NCBI GenBank assembly: GCA_008933525.1
Contig: WBUV01000217.1
Span: 1-6,001, forward strand
Direction: 5' to 3'
DNA length: 6,001 nucleotides
DNA from: Bacteroidales bacterium
GTDB lineage: Bacteria; Bacteroidota; Bacteroidia; Bacteroidales; Tenuifilaceae
The notes under the pieces: generated by a model
Told to the model about the DNA's origin: nothing
What the model saw: only the letters and a program-made list of their open reading frames with translations
Database searches by the model: none
Shown: positions 1 through 6,001 of the stretch, in pieces
How the letters are laid out: each line of letters starts with the position of its first letter
Numbering within the stretch: the stretch's first letter is position 1
Translations under genes and position numbers: made by a program

Positions 1-192
1 ATTGTGGGTGTAGGAGAACGAACCGTTGGCGTTTAGGGTCAACGACCCGTTTGTAGTGCTGCTCACCAAGATGGCATTTAGGCTGCTTCCCTCCGCGTCG
101 GAGTCGTTGTCAAGCACCCCTGCCGCAGCGATGTTAAGTGTTTCGCCCTCGTTCACGGAGTAGCTGTCGGCAACGGCGACAGGCGCATCGTT
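1..192 (-). repeat. Big_9/tandem-95-type repeat unit B, GC-rich, cut by window edge
   Basis: This encodes residues 1060-1123 of the large surface protein, from NDAPVAVADSYSVNEG to GSFSYTHN. About 42 of 64 aligned residues match unit A, with one residue fewer before GVL. Codon use differs sharply: GAC, TCC, GCC, AAC and GTG dominate where unit A uses GAT, TCA, GCA, AAT and GTA. It has the layout of a tandem array whose further copies would lie beyond base 1. Confidence 0.85.
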
Positions 193-3100
193 GGCTGGAT
201 TAACGGTGATGGAAACGGTCACGGTGTTGCCATCCATTTTCCCATCGTTAACTTTATATGAGAATTGGTCTAATATTGTTTCAGAACCATTGTGAGTATA
301 GGTGAATGATCCATCTGAATTTAGAGATAGAGTTCCATTTGTTACATCAGATATGAGTATGGCTGATAGTGTATTCCCTTCTGTATCTGAATCGTTGCTT
401 AGTACACCAGATGCGGCATTAATATTTATAGTAGCACCTTCATTTAAACTGTAATTGTCAGATATTGCAGTTGGAGCATCGTTTACATTTATAATAGCAG
501 AATTGGTTAGGTTAACAATACAGTTTCCATTATCTGCGTTAAAAGTAATTGAGTTATCTCCGGTAGATAAGAATGTAGAGTTTATAGAAATGTTAAGGTT
601 GTTTCCGTCTCCAGTTGCGGTTCCAACTTGGGTAGATCCAATAAATGCTTTGTATAGAACCCCGTTTTGTGACGATAGAATCGTGATAGTTCCATTCTCG
701 CCTATATTAACATTACTTCCATTGATTGATAATGATTTAGTTGGCTCGCTTAAAACAGATATTTCAAAAGGATCTGATGTGTTAGTACATCCCTCTTTTG
801 TCACTAATAGAGTATAGTCATTACCCGAGTTTGCTGATGTTACTCCAGAAAGGGTTAGAACTTTGCTTGAACCTACTGTTGTTGTTCCTTTTTTCCAAGT
901 ATAAGTTGTCGCTACAGTTTCTGTTGCACTTAAAGTAATTGTCTGTCCTTCACAGGCGAATGGATCTCCAGCGAAAGATGTTAATGGAGAGATTGATACT
1001 GTAAAATTGTTAGATTGAGTACATCCATCTTTGCTTACTGTTAGGGTGTATGTTCCTGTTTTAGAAGCATTCATGCTTGCAACAACCAAGTTTCTGGATG
1101 TGCTTAAAGTTGTACCATTGAATTCCCAACTGTAAGTAGCACCAAGTTCTTCGGCTAATAAATCCAAATTTACTCCAGCACAAACAGTTGTATCACCCTG
1201 GATTGAAATAGAAGGTCCAATATATAATGAGAAACTATTGATGGTTTCAGTAATTCCATCGTTAACTTTTACATAAATAATTGCTGTTCCTGAAGCATCT
1301 GTTTTTGGTGTGATGTTCAGTTTCCTGTTTGCACCAGTTCCGCTTACTGATATTCCGCTGTTATCTACAATAAGAGTATTGTGAGAGTATGCAACTACAT
1401 TAAGATTTTCAACAGGAGTTTCAGCATCACCAACAGTGAATGGTAAGTCAACTAGAGAAGTGTTTGTACAGATTTGCTGGTTGGCAATTGCCGAAATGGT
1501 TGGGTTTGTATTTACTTTTAGGTAAACAGTCTCATTGGCCGAAGCGTAGTAAGTTCCATTTGTTGCATTATAAAGGAATGTGGATTCTCCGTTCCATCCA
1601 GCATTTGGAGTAAAGGTTATGTTCCCCAAATTGGCAAGTGGAATCACTTGGTTTGCTGTAATGTTAACACCCGATAGTTTAAGTGTGCCATTGGTAGGTA
1701 GAGTTGCAATCTTTACACTATTTAGTGATATTTTATTTGGGTCGAAGAATTTTGAGGTGAAATCTGACTGAGTAAAAGTAATATTAGTGTTTATAGCTCC
1801 ACTTTTGTAGATATCACCAATAAGAGGTGCCGCTCCGTTTGTACATTTTGTAGCGCTTGTTGAAACTGTAAAAGGGATAGAGGGTAATCCTAAATCTATA
1901 GCATTGAACCAAGAGTTCATGGTGTTGTTATTTCCGTTATCCCATAATCCATTAGCACCATAGTAGGTCCAGATTCTTGGAACTCCTGCATTTATTTTTA
2001 GTTGGGATATAGATGTTTCATTCATCGATCCATTATTATCGCCCCATTCGCCGCTTGAATAAATTTGAGAGTCGTCCCAATAAATGGTTGGGCCTAGTTT
2101 ATTGAATGGTCTTATAGATGATGTTTCAATGCCGCTTAATGCTTCTACGTCGTATACAGGGAAGTGTGCAGGTCCTCTTCCAAGGAAAGTTGCGGATGCG
2201 GAAAATGAGCCGTCACCGGCAACATCTCCATTATCTTTTTTGAAGTCCCAGTTAACGTAGTTAACACCTTCTTTAATATTTACCCATAATGCTCTATCAT
2301 TTCCATCGGTTGTGTATATGCCATCATTGCTAAGATCCAATAAAATTGTTGTGAAACCCGATATGTTTGATTGAATTTTAAATGTTGCAATACTTGGTTC
2401 AGTGCAGCCAACAGCATTTTTTTCTAAATTAATTGATCCTGGAGCAATATTTAATATTTGTGGAGTTCTGTTGTAGTCGTAGTCATAAATCATTGTACCC
2501 TCCAACCAAACTTTTACTGTAGGTGGAGGGAGTTTTGTTCCTACAAAAACAACATGGTCTGGGTCGTTAAGGAAAATCCTATACTCCCCAATGTTAGAGT
2601 AAGAACTATTTCTACTTTGTGCTTTTTCAATAGGGTTAAGCCCTGCTGTATTCACAACTCCGTATGAGTTTACTGAGAAAGAGAACACATATGGGTACAT
2701 GCTATACTTTATTTTATTTACAAACTCATCGGATGTAAATATGTAAAACTCTGTATTTAGAGGATATTGGGTATAGCTTGTGGTTGTCATGTTCCATTTG
2801 TATGACCAAAGCCTACCTGCAGGTTTATTGGGCTCACCAGGGTTTGTAACCACGTTGCCTGAAGCATCGGTGACTGTTGCATCGAAATATCTTAAATCTA
2901 ATGATGTACTTACAGCAATGTAATGATTTCCTGTTTGAGTTGCAGTAACAATTATTGGTGTGTATCCATCGGCGTTGGAGGTTTGAACCCCATTCAGCCA
3001 TACTCCCTCGGGTCCGTATACCGCTTCGTTGTACGAAGCAATATAGCCTGTGCCTGATGTAGGAATTGCTGATGCTGCTCTAAGGATTGTCCCATCAGGG

Positions 3101-3369
3101 TTGTATACTCGAAAATTGGATGTTGTACCATCGTTTTTTCGCATTCCTAAGTAGAGTTTTTCGCCTGCATTCATATATACATTTATACGTTCTTCCGCTA
3201 CTGCAGCATATACAGGCATTGTTATATATAAACGATCTGTTGAACTAGGCATAAATTGTTTTGTGCCCTCTCCTAATATCCTGTTTGATGATAAGAGAAG
3301 AATTGTTACCATTAGAAGTAGTAACCTTGCTTTTTTTGCTCTAATTGAATGTATCATATTGATTTTCAT
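1..3369 (-). CDS. Very large exported multi-module (cadherin-like / Ig-like) surface protein, 3' end outside window
   Basis: An uninterrupted frame runs from the ATG at 3367-3369 to the left edge, giving 1123 codons without a stop. Residues 1-33 form a signal peptide: a basic start (MKINMIHSIRAKKAR), the core LLLLMVTILLL, and probable cleavage after ILG. There is no lipobox cysteine. Residues 35-500 match no family I recognise. Modules then follow: about 528-620 cadherin-like (LPTNGTLKLSGVNIT, then FTPNAGWNGESTF); 623-717 a repeat with FTVGDAE and GTGANRKLNITP; 719-796 and 797-873 Ig/PKD-like with cysteine pairs; 875-962 another Ig-like; 963-1059 and from 1060 two Big_9/tandem-95 modules (NDAP, NEG, GVL.NDSD, NGSL, GSF.YTHN). 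Such proteins are typically Bacteroidota adhesins or gliding-associated surface proteins, often exported by type IX secretion; that route is inference, because the C-terminal sorting domain would lie beyond base 1. A second in-frame ATG at 3357 would keep the same signal core. There is no Shine-Dalgarno sequence, only an A-rich leader. No enzyme domain is visible. Confidence 0.93.
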   Translation of the reverse strand, partial: MKINMIHSIRAKKARLLLLMVTILLLSSNRILGEGTKQFMPSSTDRLYITMPVYAAVAEERINVYMNAGEKLYLGMRKNDGTTSNFRVYNPDGTILRAASAIPTSGTGYIASYNEAVYGPEGVWLNGVQTSNADGYTPIIVTATQTGNHYIAVSTSLDLRYFDATVTDASGNVVTNPGEPNKPAGRLWSYKWNMTTTSYTQYPLNTEFYIFTSDEFVNKIKYSMYPYVFSFSVNSYGVVNTAGLNPIEKAQSRNSSYSNIGEYRIFLNDPDHVVFVGTKLPPPTVKVWLEGTMIYDYDYNRTPQILNIAPGSINLEKNAVGCTEPSIATFKIQSNISGFTTILLDLSNDGIYTTDGNDRALWVNIKEGVNYVNWDFKKDNGDVAGDGSFSASATFLGRGPAHFPVYDVEALSGIETSSIRPFNKLGPTIYWDDSQIYSSGEWGDNNGSMNETSISQLKINAGVPRIWTYYGANGLWDNGNNNTMNSWFNAIDLGLPSIPFTVSTSATKCTNGAAPLIGDIYKSGAINTNITFTQSDFTSKFFDPNKISLNSVKIATLPTNGTLKLSGVNITANQVIPLANLGNITFTPNAGWNGESTFLYNATNGTYYASANETVYLKVNTNPTISAIANQQICTNTSLVDLPFTVGDAETPVENLNVVAYSHNTLIVDNSGISVSGTGANRKLNITPKTDASGTAIIYVKVNDGITETINSFSLYIGPSISIQGDTTVCAGVNLDLLAEELGATYSWEFNGTTLSTSRNLVVASMNASKTGTYTLTVSKDGCTQSNNFTVSISPLTSFAGDPFACEGQTITLSATETVATTYTWKKGTTTVGSSKVLTLSGVTSANSGNDYTLLVTKEGCTNTSDPFEISVLSEPTKSLSINGSNVNIGENGTITILSSQNGVLYKAFIGSTQVGTATGDGNNLNISINSTFLSTGDNSITFNADNGNCIVNLTNSAIINVNDAPTAISDNYSLNEGATININAASGVLSNDSDTEGNTLSAILISDVTNGTLSLNSDGSFTYTHNGSETILDQFSYKVNDGKMDGNTVTVSITVNPANDAPVAVADSYSVNEGETLNIAAAGVLDNDSDAEGSSLNAILVSSTTNGSLTLNANGSFSYTHN
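193..483 (-). repeat. Big_9/tandem-95-type cadherin-like repeat unit A (97 residues)
   Basis: This unit encodes residues 963-1059 of the large surface protein, from NDAPTAISDNYSLNEG to VTVSITVNPA. The family pattern is clear: NDAP start, NEG, GVLSNDSDTEGN, NGTLSLNSDGSFTYTHN, and FSYKVNDG near the end. It pairs with unit B (bases 1-192), whose start lies exactly 291 bases further on. The first 80 or so codons are AT-rich like the rest of the gene. The last 16 or so codons, from about base 240, change to GC-rich codons such as ACC, GTG, TCC and ATC. The unit is therefore a compositional chimera. Confidence 0.85.
751..1215 (-). repeat. Two tandem Ig/PKD-like modules with cysteine pairs
   Basis: Residues 719-796 and 797-873 of the large surface protein are two divergent copies of one module. 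Each has a cysteine near its start (C730 in VCAG, C806 in ACEG), a central Y-S/T-W (W748, W825), and an end of the form YTL.V.K-D/E-GCT (C783, C861). The spacing suggests one disulfide per module in the oxidising envelope or outside the cell. Such Ig-like modules are common in long Bacteroidota surface proteins and act mainly as spacers or binding units. Only the pattern was compared, and the ligand, if any, is unknown. Confidence 0.7.
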
Positions 3370-3394
3370 TTATTTCTATTATGGAGATTCTATG

Positions 3395-3402
3395 CAATTA
3401 TA
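3395..3402 (-). promoter_or_regulatory. Possible -10/-7 promoter element of the surface protein gene
   Basis: Read on the minus strand this is TATAATTG, one mismatch from the Bacteroidota -7 consensus TAnnTTTG and also containing a perfect TATAAT. It lies 25 bases upstream of the start codon at 3369, which would give a short leader. I find no good TTTG at the -33 position, so the call is tentative. Confidence 0.3.
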
Positions 3403-3530
3403 CAATTAGCAGAAAGTTTTGTTCTAAAAAACAGGTTAGCAAAAGGTTAACAATCCAGCGGTGTGGTGACAAGCGGACGATTTATGTTGATGAATGATCT
3501 TTGATTTGGTGTAAACACAAGTTTGCATTA

Positions 3531-3560
3531 AGAAGAAAAGCACGAATACTATTCGTGCTT
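3531..3560 (-). terminator. Rho-independent terminator after the response regulator
   Basis: On the minus strand a perfect 10-base-pair stem (AAGCACGAAT / ATTCGTGCTT, arms 3551-3560 and 3538-3547) with a 3-base loop is followed by the T-rich run TTCTTCT. Extending from the stem, the strand reads TTTTCTTCT. It begins about 20 bases after the stop codon of the response regulator, as expected for the end of the kinase-regulator operon. This implies the surface protein gene downstream has its own promoter. Confidence 0.85.
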
Positions 3561-3581
3561 CAACAAGGGTTGCTTTTTATT

Positions 3582-4415
3582 CTAGAATGTTGCCAAAAAC
3601 GACTCGAGGTTTTGTTCAGTGTTGAGATTTAGTTTTTTTCGTAGCCGCGAACGGGAAACTTTTATGCTTTCAGGGTTTTGGTTTAGTAACGAGGATATGT
3701 CTTTTATGCTCATTCCAAGACTTATTAGTCCGCAAAGTTTTGTTTCTGCTGGGGTTAAGTCGGGGAATTTTTCGAATAGGTTTTTGTTGAAGTCTGGTTT
3801 TACATTGTGGAATGCAATGCTGAACTGATCCCAACCGCTAGTTCGGATTTTTTCCTCTAAAAGTTCAATAACATTATCTAACGCAATATTTACATCTGCA
3901 ATAGAGGTTGATTTTTCAATTATTTGTTGTAGTTGATTTTTTATATCAATGTTGAACTCATTATTTCTTGTGAGATTTAGAGTAATTTCCATTAACTCGT
4001 GGTTTTTCTGTGCAATGCTTTCTCGGTGATATTTTGAGATTAGCAACGCGGAGTTAATTCGAGCTTGAAGTTCAATGGGATCAATGGGCTTTCGAAGAAA
4101 GTCGACAGCACCAGCATCAAGTGCAATTTTTAGATTTTCGGAAGTTATCATTACTCCCGAGGCAACTACAAATGGAATGTCCTTAGTCGATTCAAAACTT
4201 TTAACGGTTTTCATAAATTCAATACCATTAATTTCAGGCATATCCCAGTCGGTGATAATTAAATCTGGAATAACCTTTTTTGCAATTTCAACAGCCTTGA
4301 TACTAGAGTTTGACTGGTAAAGAGTGTACTCAGGATTTGAGCGTTGAAGATGCAACACAATAATCTTAAGCGATTCAATCAGGTCGTCAACTATAAGTAT
4401 TTTGTAGTTGTTCAT
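3582..4415 (-). CDS. Response regulator: receiver domain plus LuxR-type helix-turn-helix
   Basis: The 277-residue protein is probably a cytoplasmic transcription regulator phosphorylated by the kinase encoded immediately upstream. Residues 4-125 are a receiver domain with the full active site: acidic pair D10-D11, phosphoacceptor D56 (in IITDWDMP), S86 (in VVASG), and K109 followed by P110. Residues about 126-215 form a long, charged, mostly helical linker that may mediate dimerisation. Residues about 219-265 are a LuxR/GerE-like helix-turn-helix: LTPAETKLCGLISLG, then IKDISSLLN, then the probable recognition helix around ESIKVSRSRLRKKL. The ATG at 4413-4415 overlaps the kinase stop as ATGA, implying coupled translation, and no other start fits. 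The stop is TAG at 3582-3584, followed by a terminator. Target genes cannot be read from the sequence. It is longer than a classic NarL-type regulator (about 210 residues) because of the linker. Confidence 0.94.
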   Translation of the reverse strand: MNNYKILIVDDLIESLKIIVLHLQRSNPEYTLYQSNSSIKAVEIAKKVIPDLIITDWDMPEINGIEFMKTVKSFESTKDIPFVVASGVMITSENLKIALDAGAVDFLRKPIDPIELQARINSALLISKYHRESIAQKNHELMEITLNLTRNNEFNIDIKNQLQQIIEKSTSIADVNIALDNVIELLEEKIRTSGWDQFSIAFHNVKPDFNKNLFEKFPDLTPAETKLCGLISLGMSIKDISSLLNQNPESIKVSRSRLRKKLNLNTEQNLESFLATF

Positions 4416-6001
4416 TTTTTAAGGTTTAAAAGATCGGTGTATTTTTCCTGTTGGCAAAGTAATACAGCATCAGTTACTTCCGATACCCAGTTTTTTATAT
4501 TGGGGCTTTCAAATGTATTTAAATTATTCAAAACATTAAGAATGTCGGATACTTGATACACTTCAAAGTTCTTGAGTGTGTCAATATATGGGAGAATATC
4601 TTTAATGTCGTTGCTGTCTAAGACATACTCGTTTTGTTGATTTTGCGTAACAGTTTTTATTGTTGATTGATTAATTTGATTTTTGTCTGGAAGAGGAATG
4701 CTAATGGTGAAAGTAGAACCCTGCATCTCCACCGATTCAACGGTGATGCCTCCTCCATGCGATTTTACAGCAAGTTTGCAGAAGTTTAGTCCAAGTCCAG
4801 TAGACATAATTAAACTATCAGTTTGCGCCTCAGCTTGGAATCTGTCAAATATCGTTTTTATTCTATCTGCTCTTATTCCAGGGCCATTGTCTTTGATCGA
4901 TATTTTAACAAACTCGCCATTTTCAATTTCAGTTGATACTTCAACAATTCCTGCAATTGGTGAAAATTTGATAGCATTGGTGAGTATATTCACCAAAACT
5001 CTGTGCATTATGCCTTTGTCAATATCAACTTTTATGGTCTCAATAACTTTAGTTTTGAAAACTACATCGCGCATTTTTCCTAAAAACCGGACATCGTTTA
5101 TGGCGTCCTCAATTAAATCTTTTAGGTAAACATCAACTTTTGATATATGCATTGTTGTGTTTTCATACTTGTATACATCCAGCATATTCATAACCAGATT
5201 GTTCATTTCACGTCCAGCTTCGTGAATAATCTTGTCTTTTTCGGGGATGTCATTCATTACCGATGCGTTTATGATAGTATTCAGCGGATTTTTTAAATCG
5301 TGAACAATCATATGCGTCATACTATCCTTAAACTTGCTGAGACTTATAATTTTTTTATTTGTTTCTTTCAACACTAGCGCTTGTTTCTCAATCTTCGATT
5401 TTTGCATCAAAACTTCCCGAGTTCGTTCTTCCACTTTCTTCTCGAGTTCAATATTTATGGATCTTAATTCTTCGGTCAGTGCTTCTATAGTCGAAAATGA
5501 GTTTGAGAATCGCTTTGAAAGGGTCATTGCATTCACAAAAACAATAATAAAAAGACCGAAAGGCATTAAAAAAACTGTGTTTAAAACCTTATTGTAGAAA
5601 AGAATATCGTTTATTGAAATGGCAAAAAGCATGAAGTAACCAAAAAGCATAAATAGAGCATCGTCTCGCTTTCTAGTCACGGCTTTGATGAGTCCAATAA
5701 GAATTAAGATAGCAGTGAGCGCGACGATTCCTTGGTAAAGTATTGGTGTATATGAGAAAATTTTTACAGGCGTAAATAGTATGCTTGCAATAACTATTGC
5801 GCTAATAATGTTTACAGTCTTTTCGTATAATTTCGATAAATCTTCAGGGTATAGCCTCCGAACAAACATGTAGAATAGAGGGATAACCATAGTGTACGAT
5901 AGATATTCTATTCTAATCATTACCTCCCAGTTTATTAGGGGAGCAATCTCGTAAATAACTTTTTCGCCAGTAGTCGCAATTCTTAGGAGAATAAGAAGGC
6001 A
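4412..6001 (-). CDS. Membrane sensor histidine kinase, 7TMR-DISM type, N-terminus outside window
   Basis: The frame stays open upstream of the first visible Met (5918-5920) to the window edge, adding 27 residues that include INWEV just before MIRIEYLSY. That junction is typical inside the 7TMR-DISM membrane domain, so the Met is internal and the gene starts beyond 6001, probably with an extracytoplasmic sensor domain. Numbering from that Met, hydrophobic helices lie at about 11-20, 36-56, 59-79, 88-107 and 113-133, followed by a coiled coil at 146-196. The dimerisation/phosphoacceptor domain has H207 (VHDLKNPL). The ATPase domain has the N box (N311, N315), G1 (DNGPGI, from D344), F box (FDRF) and G2 (GLGL, from G375), all intact, so it should be active. 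Residues 412-502 form an extra tail of unknown role. The stop overlaps the response regulator start by 4 bases, so the two form one operon and presumably a cognate pair. The input signal is unknown. Confidence 0.94.
   Translation of the reverse strand, partial: CLLILLRIATTGEKVIYEIAPLINWEVMIRIEYLSYTMVIPLFYMFVRRLYPEDLSKLYEKTVNIISAIVIASILFTPVKIFSYTPILYQGIVALTAILILIGLIKAVTRKRDDALFMLFGYFMLFAISINDILFYNKVLNTVFLMPFGLFIIVFVNAMTLSKRFSNSFSTIEALTEELRSINIELEKKVEERTREVLMQKSKIEKQALVLKETNKKIISLSKFKDSMTHMIVHDLKNPLNTIINASVMNDIPEKDKIIHEAGREMNNLVMNMLDVYKYENTTMHISKVDVYLKDLIEDAINDVRFLGKMRDVVFKTKVIETIKVDIDKGIMHRVLVNILTNAIKFSPIAGIVEVSTEIENGEFVKISIKDNGPGIRADRIKTIFDRFQAEAQTDSLIMSTGLGLNFCKLAVKSHGGGITVESVEMQGSTFTISIPLPDKNQINQSTIKTVTQNQQNEYVLDSNDIKDILPYIDTLKNFEVYQVSDILNVLNNLNTFESPNIKNWVSEVTDAVLLCQQEKYTDLLNLKK

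Larger units (their letters stand above)
3370..3581. other. Intergenic region between response regulator and surface protein gene
   Basis: This is a 212-base gap between two genes on the same strand. It holds the terminator of the signalling operon (3531-3560) and a possible promoter for the surface protein gene (around 3395-3402). I see no small reading frame with a convincing start, no tRNA and no repeated operator motif. The central part (about 3420-3530) has no feature I can assign. Confidence 0.7.

Noticed and set aside
1..240. GC-rich segment considered as a separate inserted element
   Set aside because: The surface protein frame and repeat pattern continue through it without a break, and no target-site duplication or inverted ends are visible.
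455..817. Plus-strand open frame of 120 codons
   Set aside because: It lies wholly antisense to the surface protein frame, which has clear repeat modules here, and its product has no recognisable pattern.
1580..1771. Plus-strand open frame of 63 codons
   Set aside because: Antisense to the cadherin-like module of the surface protein; no family pattern and no plausible start context.
2458..2667. Plus-strand open frame of 69 codons
   Set aside because: Antisense to a well-supported coding region, with a composition typical of chance frames.
3538..3560. Perfect inverted repeat considered as an operator for a dimeric regulator
   Set aside because: Its position just after the regulator stop, its 3-base loop and the T-rich run after it on the minus strand fit a terminator better.
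4075..4320. Plus-strand open frame of 81 codons
   Set aside because: Antisense to the receiver domain of the response regulator, whose active-site residues fix the true strand.
4683..5129. Plus-strand open frame of 148 codons
   Set aside because: Antisense to the kinase ATPase domain. The long frame is a by-product of codon bias on the real strand.
5334..5597. Plus-strand open frame of 87 codons
   Set aside because: Antisense to the coiled coil and the last membrane helix of the kinase; the Ser/Phe-rich product mirrors the Glu/Lys-rich coiled coil.

Overview
The window looks like chromosomal DNA from a low-GC member of the Bacteroidota. This is inferred from three things: a 7TMR-DISM-type membrane histidine kinase, a very large exported protein built from Ig-like and cadherin-like modules, and translation starts with A-rich leaders and no Shine-Dalgarno sequence. 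All three genes are on the minus strand, so the window reads from right (6001) to left (1). No RNA gene, insertion sequence or CRISPR array is visible.

Right part (6001 to 3582): a two-gene signalling operon. A membrane histidine kinase enters the window already open, so its N-terminus lies beyond base 6001. It ends at 4412, overlapping by 4 bases (ATGA) the start of a response regulator with a receiver domain, a helical linker and a C-terminal LuxR-type helix-turn-helix. The kinase has a seven-helix-type membrane module, a coiled coil, a dimerisation/phosphoacceptor domain with His207, a complete ATPase domain and an unassigned tail of about 90 residues. A good Rho-independent terminator (3531-3560) lies just after the regulator.

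Middle (3370 to 3581): a 212-base intergenic gap holding that terminator and a tentative promoter for the next gene.

Left part (3369 to 1): 1123 codons of one uninterrupted reading frame that runs off the left edge. It encodes a signal peptide, an unrecognised region of about 470 residues, and a chain of beta-sandwich repeat modules: two cadherin-like modules, two Ig/PKD-like modules with cysteine pairs, one further Ig-like module, and at least two 97-residue-type modules of the Big_9/tandem-95 kind. It is most likely a cell-surface or secreted adhesin-like protein, probably handled by type IX secretion, but the C-terminus that would show this is outside the window.

The most striking anomaly is inside this large gene. 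The last 240 bases of the window have 56% GC by hand count, against 35% in the adjacent 240 bases, although the two 97-residue-type repeats are about two thirds identical in protein. The compositional break falls inside a repeat unit and not at its edge, which suggests recombination or module import. Apart from this, the window looks like ordinary Bacteroidota signalling and surface-protein genes, and I found no convincing new system.
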